Made by a program: the position numbers and the translations under genes. Shown here piece after piece: positions 37,001-50,592 of a stretch of DNA of 64,000 nt; positions within the stretch are counted from its first letter, which is position 1, and each line of letters starts with the position of its first letter. The notes beneath the pieces were generated by a model that worked only from the letters and a program-made list of their open reading frames with translations, searched no databases and was not told where the DNA came from. The stretch is from Osmia lignaria lignaria (taxonomy: Eukaryota > Arthropoda > Insecta > Hymenoptera > Megachilidae), in NCBI RefSeq assembly GCF_051020975.1, contig NW_027478159.1:18430501-18494500 (forward strand). The letters are read 5' to 3'.

Positions 37001-38682
37001 AGTAGGAAACTTAATTCTCTACAAAAAAGGTCTCTTAACATTTTGCCATAGCTCGCTTCGTTTCCGAGATATTTGCAGATATATCTCAAGGGAAGGGGCC
37101 TGACGGACATATTACGAGATATTTCTTCTTCTTGTTGTTCTTCTTCTGCACAGCTAAGCTGGAAGTGGCATTTGCAGCTCGCAATAGTGCAGAGTTATCT
37201 CAACGAAAGGGGCCACGGTTTTTCTGTATCTCTATTATGTTGGTGCGGCTTCGGAACTTTTAAATATCTTGATATATCTCGAGAACTACGCATCTGATCA
37301 AAAAATATCATAGAACATGAAAAGTAGGAAACTTAATTCTCTACAAAAAAGGTCTCTTAACATTTTGCCATAGCTCGCTTGGTTTCCGAGATATTTGCAG
37401 ATATATCTCAGGGGAAGGGGCATGACGGACATATTTCGAGATATTTCTTCTTCTTGTTGTTCTTCTTCTGCACAGCTAAGCTGGAAGTGGCATTTACAGC
37501 TCGCAATAGTGCAGAGTTATCTCAAAGAAAGGGGCCACGGTGTTTCTGTATCTCTATTATGTTGGTGCGGCTTCGGAACTTTTAAATATCTCGATATATC
37601 TCGAGACCTACGTATCTGATCAAAAAATATCATAGAACATAAAAAGTAGGAAACTTAATTCTCTACAAAAAAGGTCTCTTAACATTTTGCCATAGCTCGC
37701 TTCGTTTCCGAGATATTTGCAGATTTATCTCAAGGGAAGGGGCCTGACGGACATATTTCGAGATATTTCTTCTTCTTGTTGTTCTTCTTCTGCACAGCTA
37801 AACTGGAAGTGGCATTTCCAGCTCGCAATACTGCAGAGTTATCTCAAAGAAAGGGGCCACGGTGTTTCTGTATCTCTATTATGTTGGTGCGGCTTCGGAA
37901 CTTTCAAATATCTCGATATATCTCGAAAACTACGCTTCTGATCAAAAAATATCATAGAACTTAAATTGTAGAAAATATAATTCTCTACAAAAAACGTCTC
38001 TTAACATTTTGCCATAGCTCGCTTCGTTTCCGAGATATTTGCAGATTTATCTCAAGGGAAGGGGCCTGACGGACATATTTCGAGATATTTCTTCTTCTTG
38101 TTGTTCTTCTTCTGCACAGCTAAGCTGGAAGTGGCATTTGCAGCTCGCAATAGTGCAGAGTTATCTCAAAGAAAGGGGCCACGGTGTTTCTGTATCTCTA
38201 TTATGTTGGTGCGGCTTCGCAACTTTTAAATATCTTGATATATCTCGAGAACTACGCATCTGATCAAAAAATATCATAGAACATAAAAAGTAGGAAACTT
38301 AATTCTCTACAAAAAAGGTCTCTTAACATTTTGCCATAGCTCGCTTCGTTTCCGAGATATTTGCAGATATATCTCAAGGGAAGGGGCCTGACGGACATAT
38401 TTCGAGATATTTCTTCTTCTTGTTGTTCTTCTTCTGCACAGCTAAGCTGGAAGTGGCATTTGCAGCTCGCAATAGTGCAGAGTTATCTCAACGAAAGGGG
38501 CCACGGTGTTTCTGTATCTCTATTATGTTGGTGCGGCTTCGGAACTTTCAAATATCTCGATATATCTCGAAAACTACGCTTCTGATCAAAAAATATCATA
38601 GAACATAAATTGTAGAAAACATAATTCTCTACAAAAAACGTCTCTTAACATTTTGCCATAGCTCGCTTCGTTTCCGAGATAT
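28057..38682 (+). repeat. Module-based higher-order zone with variable spacing
   Basis: Thirty-three monomers are organised around a recurring module: a GTGGTATTTGC unit, a CTAAACTGG/AATACTGC unit ending CTTTCAAATATCTCG, and a CTTCGCAAC unit. The middle unit lies at 29023, 31277, 34497, 36429 and 37717, giving intervals of 7, 10, 6 and 4 monomers. Between modules, plain units, CTCAACGAAAGG units and CAGGGGAAGG units are gained or lost. The linker after the middle unit has its own signature (ACTTAAATTGTAGAAAATATAAT). In the last copy the GTGGTATTTGC unit is replaced by a mosaic (37395). Confidence 0.88.
37395..37716 (+). repeat. Mosaic monomer explaining a shortened module interval
   Basis: The front of this unit (GGCATGACGG, preceded by CGCTTGGTTTCC) matches the unit at 30311. 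The end (GAGACCTACGTATC) matches the end of the GTGGTATTTGC units at 28701, 30955, 34175 and 36107. A crossover between those two types within the unit would remove the intervening monomers and gives the four-monomer spacing seen here. Confidence 0.82.
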
Positions 38683-41600
38683 TTGCAGATTCAGCTCAAA
38701 GGAACGGGCCTGACGGACATATTTCGAGATATTTCTTCTTCTTGTTGTTCTTCTTCTGCACAGCTAAAGTGGAAGTGGCATTTCCAGCTCGCAATAGTGC
38801 AGAGTAATCTCAAAGAAAGGGGCCACGGTGTTTCTGTATCTCTATTATGTTGGTGCGGCTTCGGAACTTTTAAATATCTTGATATATCTCGAGAACTACG
38901 CATCTGATCAAAAAATATCATAGAACGTAAAAAGTAGGAAACTTAATTCTCTACAAAAAAGGTCCCTTAACATTTTGCCATAGCTCGCTTCGTTTCCGAG
39001 ATATTTGCAGATATATCTCAAGGGAAGGGACCTGACGGACATATTTCGAGATATTTCTTCTTCTTGTTGTTCTTCTTCTGCACAGCTAAGCTGGAAGTGG
39101 CATTTCCAGCTCGCAATAGTGCAGAGTTATCTCAAAGAAAGGGGCCACGGTGTTTCTGTATCTCTATTATGTTGGTGCGGCTTCGGAACTTTCAAATATC
39201 TTGATATATCTCGAGAACTACGCGTCTGATCAAAAAATATCATAGAACATAAAAAATAGCAAACTCAATTCTCTACAAAAAAGGTCTCTTAACATTTTGC
39301 CATAGCTCGCTTGGTTTCCGAGATATTTGCAGATATATCTCAGGGAAAGGGGCCTGACGGACATATTTCGAGATATTTCTTCTTCTTGTTGTTCTTCTTC
39401 TGCACAGCTAAGCTGGAAGTGGCATTTACAGCTCGCAATAGTGCAGAGTTATCTCAAAGAAAGGGGCCACGGTGTTTCTGTATCTCTATTATGTTGGTGC
39501 GGCTTCGGAACTTTTAAATATCTTGATATATCTCGAGAACTACGCATCTGATCAAAAAATATCATAGAACATAAAAAGTAGAAAACGTAATTCTCTACAA
39601 AAAAGGTCTCTTAACATTTTGCCATAGCTCGCTTCGTTTCCGAGATATTTGCAGATATATCTCAAGGGAAGGGGCCTGACGGACATATTTCGAGATATTT
39701 CTTCTTCTTGTTGTTCTTCTTCTGCACAGCTAAGCTGGAAGTGGCATTTGCAGCTCGCAATAGTGCAGAGTTATCTCAACGAAAGGGGCCACGGTGTTTC
39801 TGTATCTCTATTATGTTGGTGCGGCTTCGGAACTTTCAAATATCTCGATATATCTCGAAAACTACGCTTCTGATCAAAAAATATTATAGAACATAAATTG
39901 TAGAAAATATAATTCTCTACAAAAAACGTCTCTTAACATTTTGCCATAGCTCGCTTCGTTTCCGAGATATTTGCAGATTTATCTCAAGGGAAGGGGCCTG
40001 ACGGACATATTTCGAGATATTTCTTCTTCTTGTTGTTCTTCTTCTGCACAGCTAAGCTGGAAGTGGCGTTTGCAGCTCGCAATAGTGCAGAGTTATCTCA
40101 AAGAAAGAGGCCACGGTGTTTCTGTACCTCTATTATGTTGGTGCAGCTTCGGAACTTTTAAATATCTTGATATATCTCGAGAACTACGCATCTGATCAAA
40201 AAATATCATCGAACATAAAAAGTAGGAAACTTAATTCTCTACAAAAAAGGTCTCTTAACATTTTGCCATAGCTCGCTTCGTTTCCGAGATATTTGCAGAT
40301 TTATCTCAAGGGAAGTGGCCTGACGGACATATTTCGAGATATTTCTTCTTCTTGTTGTTCTTCTTCTGCACAGCTAAGCTGGAAGTGGCATTTGCAGCTC
40401 GCAATAGTGCAGAGTTATCCCAAAGAAAGGGGCCACGGTGTTTCTGTATCTCTATTATGTTGGTGCGGCTTCGGAACTTTTAAATATCTCGATATATCTC
40501 GAAAGCTACGCTTCTGATAAAAAATATCATACAACATAAAAAGTAGGAAACTTAATTCTCTACAAAAAAGGTCTCTTAACGTTTTGCAATAGCTCGCTTC
40601 GTTTCCGAGATATTTGCAGATTTATCTCAAGGGAAGGGTCCTGACGGACATATTTCGAGATATTTCTTCTTCTTGTTGTTCTTCTTCTGCACAGCTAAAC
40701 TGGAAGTGGCATTTCCAGCTCGCAATAGTGCAAAGTTATCCCAAAGAAAGGGGCCACGATGTTTCTGTATCTCTATTATGTTGGTGCGGCTTCGGAACTT
40801 TTAAATATCTCGATATATCTCGAAAACTACGCTTCTGATCGAAAAATATCATACAACATAAATTGTAGGAAACATAATTCTCTACAAAAAAGGTCTCTTA
40901 ACATTTTGCCATAGCTCGCTTCGTTTCCGAGATATTTGCAGATTTATCTCAAGGGAAGGGGCCTGACGGACATATTTCGAGATATTTCTTCTTCTTGTTG
41001 TTCTTCTTCTGCACAGCTAAGCTGGAAGTGGCATTTGCAGCGCGCAATAGTGCAGAATTATCTCAAAGAAAGGGGCCACGGTGTTTCTGTATCTCTATTA
41101 TGTTGGTGCGGCTTCGGAACTTTTCAATATCTTGATATATCTCGAGAACTACGCATCTGATAAAAAAATATCATAGAACATGAAAAGTAGGAAACTTAAT
41201 TCTCTACAAAAAAGGTCTCTTAACATTTTGCCATAGCTCTCTTCGTTTCCGAGATATTTGCAGATTTATCTCAAGGGAAGGGGCCTGACGGACATATTTC
41301 GAGATATTTCTTCTTCTTGTTGTTCTTCTTCTGCACAGCTAAGCTGGAAGTGGCATTTGCGGCTCGCACTAGTGCAGAGTTATCTCAAAGAAAGGGGCCA
41401 CGGTGTTTCTGTATCCCTATTATGTTGGTGCGGCTTCGGAACTTTTAAATATCTTGATATATCTCGAGAACTACGCATCTGATCAAAAAATATCATAGAA
41501 CATAAAAAGTAGGAAACTTAATTCTCTACAAAAAAGGTCTCTTAACATTTTGCCATAGCTCGCTTCGTTTCCGAGATATTTGCAGATTTATCTCAAGGGA

Positions 41601-44155
41601 AGGGGCCTGACGGACATATTTCGAGATATTTCTTCTTCTTGTTGTTCTTCTTCTGCACAGCTGAGCTGGAAGTGGCATTTGCAGGTCGCAATAGTGCAGA
41701 GTTATCTCAAAGAAAGGGGCCACGGTGTTTCTGTATCTCTATTATGTTGGTGCGGCTTCGGAACTTTTAAATATCTCGATATATCTCGAAAACTACGCTT
41801 CTGATCAAAAAATATCATAGAACGTAAATTGTAGGAAATATTATTCTCTACAAAAAAGGTCTCTTAACATTTTGCCATAGCTCGCTTCGTTTCCGAGATA
41901 TTTGCAGATTTATCTCAAGGGAAGGGGTCTGACGGACATATTTCGAGATATTTCTTCTTCTTGTTGTTCTTCTTCTGCACAGCTAAGCTCGAAGTGGCAT
42001 TTGCAGCTCGCAATAGTGCAGAGTTATCTCAAAGAAAGAGGCCACGGTGTTTCTGTACCTCTATTATGTTGGTGCAGCTTCGGAACTTTTAAATATCTTG
42101 ATATATCTCGAGAACTACGCATCTGATCAAAAAATATCATCGAACATAAAAAGTAGGAAACTTAATTCTCTACAAAGAAGGTCTCTTAACATTTTGCCAT
42201 AGCTCGCTTCGTTTCCGAGATATTTGCAGATTTATCTCAAGGGAAGGGGCCTGTCGGACATATTTCGAGATATTTCTTCTTCTTGTTGTTCTTCTTCTGC
42301 ACAGCTAAGCTGGAAGTGGCATTTGCAGCTCGCAATAGTGCAGAGTTATCTCAAAGAAAGGGGCCACGGTGTTTCTGTATCTCTATTATGTTGGTGCGGC
42401 TTCGGAACTTTTAAATATCTCGATATATCTCGAAAACTACGCTTCTGAACAAAAAATATCATAGAACATAAATTGTAGGAAACATAATTCTCTACAAAAA
42501 AGGTCTCTTAACATTTTGCCATAGCTCGCTTCGTTTCCGAGATATTTGCAGATATATCTCAAGGGAAGGGGCCTGACGGACATATTTCGAGATATTTCTT
42601 CTTCTTGTTGTTCTTCTTCTGCACAGCTAAGCTGGAAGTGGCATTTACAGCTCGCAATAGTGCAGAGTTATCTCAAAGAAAGGGGCCACGGTGTTTCTGT
42701 ATCTCTATTATGTTGGTGCGGCTTCGGAACTTTTCAATATCTTGATATATCTCGAGAACTACGCATCTGATCAAAAAATATCATAGAACATGAAAAGTAG
42801 GAAACTTAATTCTCTACAAAAAAGGTCTCTTAACATTTTGCCATAGCTCTCTTCGTTTCCGAGATATTTGCAGATTTATCTCAAGGGAAGGGGCCTGACG
42901 GACATATTTCGAGATATTTCTTCTTCTTGTTGTTCTTCTTCTGCACAGCTAAGCTGGAAGTGGCATTTGCAGCTCGCACTAGTGCAGAGTTATCTCAAAG
43001 AAAGGGGCCACGGTGATTCTGTATCTCTATTATGTTGGTGCGGCTTCGGAACTTTTAAATATCTCGATATATCTCGAAAACTACGCTTCTGATCAAAAAA
43101 TATCGGAGAACATAAATTGTAAGAAACATAATTCTCTACAAAAAAGCTCTCTTAACATTTTGCGATAGCTCGCTTCGTTTCCGAGATATTTGCAGATTTA
43201 CCTCAAGGGAAGGGGCCTGACGGACATATTTCGAGATATTTCTTCTTCTTGTTGTTCTTCTTCTGCACAGCTAAGCTGGAAGTGGCATTTGCGGCTCGCA
43301 CTAGTGCAGAGTTATCTCAAAGAAAGGGGCCACGGTGTTTCTGTATCCCTATTATGTTGGTGCGGCTTCGGAACTTTTAAATATCTTGATATATCTCGAG
43401 AACTATGCATCTGATCAAAAAATATCATAGAACATAAAAAGTAGGAAACTTAATTCTCTACAAAAAACGTCTCTTAACATTTTGCCATAGCTCGCTTCGT
43501 TTCCGAGATATTTGCAGATTTATCTCAAGGGAAGTGGCCTGACGGACATATTTCGAGATATTTCTTCTTCTTCTTGTTCTTCTTCTGCACAGCTAAGCTG
43601 GAAGTGGCATTTACAGCTCGCACTAGTGCAGAGTTATCTCAAAGAAAGGGGCCACGGTGTTTCTGTATCTCTATTATGTTGGTGCGGCTTCGGAACTTTT
43701 AAATATTTCGATATATCTCGAAAACTACGCTTCTGATCAAAAAATATCATACAACATGAATTGTAGGAAACATAATTCTCTACAAAAAACGTCTCTTAAC
43801 ATTTTGCCATAGCTCGCTTCGTTTCCGAGATATTTGCAGATTTATCTCAAGGGAAGTGGCCTGACGGACATATTTCGAGATATTTCTTCTTCTTGTTGTT
43901 CTTCTTCTGCACAGCTAAGCTGGAAGTGGCATTTGCGGCTCGCACTAGTGCAGAGTTATCTCAAAGAAAGGGGCCACGGTGTTTCTGTATCCCTATTATG
44001 TTGGTGCGGCTTCGGAACTTTTAAATATCTCGATATATCTCGAAAACTACGCTTCTGATCAAAAAATATCGTAGAACATAAATTGTAGGAAACATAATTC
44101 TCTACAAAAAAGGTCTCTTAACATTTTGCCATAGCTCGCTTCGTTTCCGAGATAT
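38683..44155 (+). repeat. Mixed-variant zone of plus-strand monomers
   Basis: Seventeen monomers lie here with no clear long period. The first (38683) carries the rare TTCAGCTCAAAGGAAC variant, shared with 45122, 46410 and 50915. The unit at 40293 is 321 bp because a base is missing in CTGATAAAAAATATC. Units at 39971 and 42224's left neighbour (41902) share AAAGAGGCC, TGTACCTC, GGTGCAGC and TATCATCGAAC, so part of one was copied into the other six units away. ACTAGT-type units occur at 41258, 42868, 43190, 43512 and 43834. Confidence 0.85.
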
Positions 44156-46731
44156 TTGCAGATATATCTCAAGGGAAGGGGCCTGACGGACATATTTCGA
44201 GATATTTCTTCTTCTGGTTGTTCTTCTTCTGCGCAGCTAAGCTGGAAGTGGCATTTGCAGCTCGCAATAGTGCAGAGATATCTCAAAGAAAGGGGCCACA
44301 GTGTTTCTGTATCTCTATTATGTTGGTGCGGCTTCGGAACTTTTAAATATCTTGATATATCTCGAGAACTACGCATCTGATCAGAAAATATCATAGAAGA
44401 TAAAAAGTAGGAAACTTAATTCTCTACAAAAAAGGTCTCTTAACATTTTGCCATAGCTCGCTTCGTTTCCGAGATATTTGCAGATTTATCTCAAGGTAAG
44501 GGGCCTGACGGACATATTTCGAGATATTTCTTCTTCTTGTTGTTCTTCTTCTGCACAGCTAAGCTGGAAGTGGCATTTGCAGCTCGCAATAGTGCATAGT
44601 TATCTGAAAGAAAGGGGCCACGGTGTTTCTGTATCTTTATTATGTTGGTGCGGCTTCGGAACTTTTAAATATCTTGATATATCTCGAGAACTACGCATCT
44701 GATCAAAAAATATCATAGAACATAAAAAGTAGGAAACTCAATTCTCTACAGAAAAGGTCTCTTAACATTTTGCAATAGCTCGCTTCGTTTCCGAGATATT
44801 TGCAGATTTATCTCAAGGGAAGGTGCCTGACGGACATATTTCGAGATATTTCTTCTTCTTGTTGTTCTTGTTCTGCACAGCTAAGCTGGAAGTGGCATTT
44901 GCGGCTCGCACTAGTGCAGAGTTATCTCAAAGAAAGGGGCCACGGTGTTTCTGTATCTCTATTATGTTGGTGCGGCTTCGGAACTTTTAAATATCTCGAT
45001 ATATCTCGAAAACTACGCTTCTGATCAAAAAATATCATAGAACATAAATTGTAGGAAACATAATTCTTTACAAAAAACGGCTCTTAACATTTTGCCATAG
45101 CTCGCTTCGTTTCCGAGATATTTGCAGATTCAGCTCAAAGGAACTGGCCTGACGGACATATTTCGAGATATTTCTTCTTCTTGTTGTTCTTCTTCTGCAC
45201 AGCTAAGCTGAAAGTGGCATTTGCAGCTCGCAATAGTGCAGAGTTATCTCAAAGAAAGGGGCCACGGTGTTTCTGTATCTCTATTATGTTGGTGCGGCTT
45301 CGGAACTTTTAAATATCTTGATATATCTCGAGAACTACGCATCTGATCAAAAAATATCATAGAACATAAATTGTAGGAAACATAATTCTCTACAAAAAAG
45401 GTCTCTTAACATTTTGCCATAGCTCGCTTCGTTTCCGAGATATTTGCAGATATATCTCAAGGGAAGGGGCCTGACGGACATATTTCGAGATATTTCTTCT
45501 TCTTGTTGTTCTTCTTCTGCGCAGCTAAGCTGGAAGTGGCATTTGCAGCTCGCAATAGTGCAGAGATATCTCAAAGAAAGGGGCCACGGTGTTTCTGTAT
45601 CTCTATTATGTTGGTGCGGCTTCGGAACTTTTAAATATCTTGATATATCTCGAGAACTACTCATCTGATCAGAAAATATCATAGAAGATAAAAAGTAGGA
45701 AACTCAATTCTCTACAAAAAAGGTCTCTTAACATTTTGCAATAGCTCGCTTCGTTTCCGAGATATTTGCAGATTTATCTCAAGGGAAGGGGCCTGACGGA
45801 CATATTTCGAGATATTTCTTCTTCTTGTTGTTCTTCTTCTGCACAGCTAAGCTGAAAGTGGCATTTGCAGCTCGCAATAGTGCAGAGTTATCTCAAAGAA
45901 AGGGGCCACGGTGTTTCTGTATCTCTATTATGTTGGTGCGGCTTCGGAACTTTTAAATATCTTGATATATCTCGAGAACTACGCATCTGATCAAAAAATA
46001 TCATAGAACATAAAAAGTAGGAAACTTAATTCTCTACAAAAAAGGTCGCTTAACATTTTGCCATAGCTCGCTTCGTTTCCGAGATATTTGCATATTTATC
46101 TCAAGGGAAGGGGCCTGACGGACATATTTCGAGATATTTCTTCTTCTTGTTGTTCTTCTTCTGCACAGCTAAGCTGGAAGTGGCATTTGCGGCTCGCACT
46201 AGTGCAGAGTTATCTCAAAGAACGGGGCCACGGTGTTTCTGTATCCCTATTATGTTGGTGCGGCTTCGGAACTTTTAAATATCTTGATATATCTCGAGAA
46301 CTACGCTTCTGATCAAAAAATATCATAGAACATAAATTGTAGGAAACATAATTCTCTACAAAAAACGTCTCTTAACATTTTGCCATAGCTCGCTTCGTTT
46401 CCGAGATATTTGCAGATTCAGCTCAAAGGAACTGGCCTGACGGACATATTTCGAGATATTTCTTCTTCTTGTTGTTCTTCTTCTGCACAGCTAAGCTGAA
46501 AGTGGCATTTGCAGCTCGCAATAGTGCAGAGTTATCTCAAAGAAAGGGGCCACGGTGTTTCTGTATCTCTATTATGTTGGTGCGGCTTCGGAACTTTTAA
46601 ATATCTTGATATATCTCGAGAACTACGCATCTGATCAAAAAATATCATAGAACATAAATTGTAGGAAACATAATTCTCTACAAAAAAGGTCTCTTAACAT
46701 TTTGCCATAGCTCGCTTCGTTTCCGAGATTT
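44156..46731 (+). repeat. Tetrameric higher-order repeat (1288-bp period)
   Basis: Units with GCAGAGATATCTC and TGATCAGAAAAT lie at 44156 and 45444 and again at 46732. ACTAGT units lie at 44800 and 46088. TTCAGCTCAAAGGAAC units lie at 45122 and 46410. All are exactly four monomers apart. The second slot (44478 and 45766) differs between copies, so three of four slots are conserved. Confidence 0.85.
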
Positions 46732-49700
46732 TTGCAGATATATCTCAAGGGAAGGGGCCTGACGGACATATTTCGAGATATTTCTTCTTCTTGTTGTTCT
46801 TCTTCTGCGCAGCTAAGCTGGAAGTGGCATTTGCAGCTCGCAATAGTGCAGAGATATCTCAAAGAAAGGGGCCACGGTGTTTCTGTATCTCTATTATGTT
46901 GGTGCGGCTTCGGAACTTTTAAATATCTTGATATATCTCGAGAACTACTCATCTGATCAGAAAATATCATAGAAGATAAAAAGTAGGAAACTTAATTCTC
47001 TACAAAAAAGGTCTCTTAACATTTTGCCATAGCTCGCTTCGTTTCCGAGATATTTGCAGATTTATCTCAAGGTAAGGGGCCTGACGGACATATTTCGAGA
47101 TATTTCTTCTTCTTGTTGTTCTTCTTCTGCACAGCTAAGCTGGAAGTGGCATTTGCAGCTCGCAATAGTGCAGAGTTATCTCAAACAGAGGGGCACGGTG
47201 TTTCTGTATCTCTATTATGTTGGTGCGGCTTCGGAACTTTTAAATATCGTGATATATCTCGAGAACTACGCATCTGATCAGAAAATATCATAGAAGATAA
47301 AAAGTAGGAAACTTAATTCTCTACAAAAAAGGTCTCTTAACATTTTGCCATAGCTCGCTTCGTTTCCGAGATATTTGCAGATTTATCTCAAGGGAAGGGG
47401 CCTAACGGACATATTTCGTGATATTTCTTCTTCTTGTTGTTCTTCTTCTGCACAGCTAAGCTGGAAGTGGCATTTCCAGCTCGCAATAGTGCAGAGTTAT
47501 CTCGAAGAGAGGGGCCACGGTGTTTCTGTATCTCTATTATGTTGGTGCGGCTTCGGAACTTTTAAATATCTTGATATATCTCGAGAACTACGCGTCTGAT
47601 CAAAAAATATCATAGAACATAAATTGTAGGAAACATAATTGTCTACAAAAAAGGCCTCTCAACATTTTGCCATAGCTCGCTTCGTTTCCGAGATATTTGC
47701 AGATTTATCTCATGGTAAGGGGCCTGACGGACATATTTCGAGATATTTCTTCTTCTTGTTGTTCTTCTTCTGCACAGCTAAGCTGAAAGTGGCATTTGCA
47801 GCTCGCAATAGTGCAGAGTTATCTCAAAGAAAGGGGCCACGGTGTTTCTGTATCTCTATTATGTTGGTGCGGCTTCGGAACTTTTAAATATCGTGATATA
47901 TCTCGAGAACTACGCATCTGATCAGAAAATATCATAGAAGATAAAAAGTAGGAAACTTAATTCTCTACAAAAAAGGTCTCTCAACATTTTGCCATAGCTC
48001 GCTTCGTTTCCGAGATATTTGCAGATTTATCTCAAGGTAAGGGGCCTGACGGACATATTTCGAGATATTTCTTCTTCTTGTTGTTCTTCTTCTGCACAGC
48101 TAAGCTGGAAGTGGCATTTGCAGCTCGCAATAGTGCAGAGTTATCTCAAAGAGAGGGGCACGGTGTTTCTGTATCCCTATTATGTTGGTGCGGCTTCGGA
48201 ACTTTTAAATATCTTGATATATCTCGAGAACTACGCATCTGATCAAAAAATATCATAGAACATAAAACGTAGGAAACTTAATTCTCTACAAAAAAGGTCT
48301 CTTAACATTTTGCCATAGCTCGCTTCGTTTCCGAGATATTTGCAGATTTATCTCAAGGGAAGGGGCCTAACGGACATATTTCGAGATATTTCTTCTTCTT
48401 GTTGTTCTTCTTCTGCACAGCTAAACTGGAAGTGGCATTTCCAGGTCGCAATAGTGCAGAGTTATCTCAAAGAAAGGAGCCACGCTGTTTCTGTATCTCT
48501 ATTATGTTGGTGCGGCTTCGGAACTTTTAAATATCTTGATATATCTCGAGAACTACGCGTCCGATCAAAAAATATCATAGAACATAAAAAGTAGGAAACA
48601 TAATTCTCTACAAAAAAGGTCTCTTAACATTTTGCCATAGCTCGCTTCGTTTCCGAGATATTTGCAGATTTATCTCAAGGGAAGGGGCCTGACGGACATA
48701 TTTCGAGATATTTCTTCTTCTTGTTGTTCCTCTTCTGCACAGCTAAGCTGGAAGTGGCATTTGCAGCTCGCAATTGTGCAGAGTTATCTCAAAGAGAGGG
48801 GCCACGATGTTTCTGTATCTCTATTATGTTGGTGCGGCTTCGGAACTTTTAAATATCTTGATATATCTCGAGAACTACGCTTCTGATCAGAAAATATCAT
48901 AGAAGATAAAAAGTAGGAAACTTAATTCTCTACAAAAAAGGTCTCTTAACATTTTGCCATAGCTCGCTTCGTTTCCGAGATATTTGCAGATCTATCTCAA
49001 GGTAAGGGGCCTGACGGACATATTTCGAGATATTTCTTCTTCTTGTTGTTCTTCTTCTGCACAGCTAAGCTGGAAGTGGCATTTCCAGCTCGCAATAGTG
49101 CAGAGTTATCTCGAAGAGAGGGGCCACGGTGTTTCTGTATCTCTATTATGTTGGTGCGGCTTCGGAACTTTTAAATATCTTGATATATCTCGAGAACTAC
49201 GCATCTGATCAGAAAATATCATAGAAGATAAAAAGTAGGAAACTTAATTCTCTACAAAAAAGGTCTCTTAACATTTTGCCATAGCTCGCTTCGTTTCCGA
49301 GATATTTGCAGATTTATCTCAAGGTAAGGGGCCTGACGGACATATTTCGAGATATTTCTTCTTCTTGTTGTTCTTCTTCTGCACAGCTAAGCTGGAAGTG
49401 GCATTTGCAGCTCGCAATAGTGCAGAGTTATCTCAAAGAGAGGGGCACGGTGTTTCTGTATCCCTATTATGTTGGTGCGGCTTCGGAACTTTTAAATATC
49501 TTGATATATCTCGAGAACTACGCATCTGATCAAAAAATATCATAGAACATAAAACGTAGGAAACTTAATTCTCTACAAAAAAGGTCTCTTAACATTTTGC
49601 CATAGCTCGCTTCGGTTCCGAGATATTTGCAGATTTATCTCAAGGGAAGGGGCCTAACGGACATATTTCGAGATATTTCTTCTTCTTGTTGTTCTTCTTC

Positions 49701-50592
49701 TGCACAGCTAAACTGGAAGTGGCATTTCCAGGTCGCAATAGTGCAGAGTTATCTCAAAGAAAGGAGCCACGGTGTTTCTGTATCTCTATTATGTTGGTGC
49801 GGCTTCGGAACTTTTAAATATCTTGATATATCTCGAGAACTACGCATCTGATCAAAAAATATCATAGAACATAAAAAGTAGGCAACTTAATTCTCTACAA
49901 AAAAGGTCTCTTAACATTTTGCCATAGCTCGCTTCGTTTCCGAGATATTTGCAGATTTATCTCAAGGGAAGGGGCCTGACGGACATATTTCGAGATATTT
50001 CTTCTTCTTGTTGTTCTTCTTCTGCACAGCTAAGCTGGAAGTGGCATTTGCAGCTCGCAATAGTGCAGAGTTATCTCAAAGAAAGGGGCCACGGTGTTTC
50101 TGTATCTCTATTATGTTGGTGCGGCTTCGGAACTTTTAAATATCTTGATATATCTCGAGAACTACGCGTCTGATCAAAAAATATCATAGAACATAAAAAG
50201 TAGGAAACATAATTCTCTACAAAAAAGGTCTCTTAACATTTTGCCATAGCTCGCTTCGTGTCCGAGATATTTGCAGATATATCTCAAGGGAAGGGGCCTG
50301 ACGGACATATTTCGAGATATTTCTTCTTCTTGTTGTTCTTCTTCTGCACAGCTAAGCTGGAAGTGGCATTTACAGCTCGCAATAGTGCAGAGTTATCTCA
50401 AAGAAAGGGGCCACGGTGTTTCTGTATCTCTATTATGTTGGTGCGGCTTCGGAACTTTTAAATATCTTGATATATCTCGAGAACTACGCATCTGATCAAA
50501 AAATATCATAGAACATAAAAAGTAGGAAACTTAATTCTCTACAAAAAAGGTCGCTTAACATTTTGCCATAGCTCGCTTCGTTTCCGAGATAT
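46088..50592 (+). repeat. Left copy of a large intra-array duplication
   Basis: Monomers at 46088 (TTTGCATATTT), 46410 (TTCAGCTCAAAGG), 46732 (GAGATTTTTGC), 47054 (CAAACAGAGGGGCACGG), 47375 (CTAACGG with TTCGTGATATT), 47697 (TCATGGTAAGG) and 48019 (AGAGGGGCACGG) have counterparts in the same order from 50593. The offset between copies is 4505 bp, which is 14 monomers less three single-base deletions. This copy then continues with CCAGGTCGC units (48340 and 49627). Confidence 0.87.

Noticed and set aside
45347..45682. 111-codon ATG frames on the minus strand (also 44059-44394, 46635-46970, 51140-51475)
   Set aside because: They arise when one base change (GTTATCTC to GATATCTC) removes a stop, joining two ordinary satellite frames. 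They occur only in that variant monomer and resemble no known protein.
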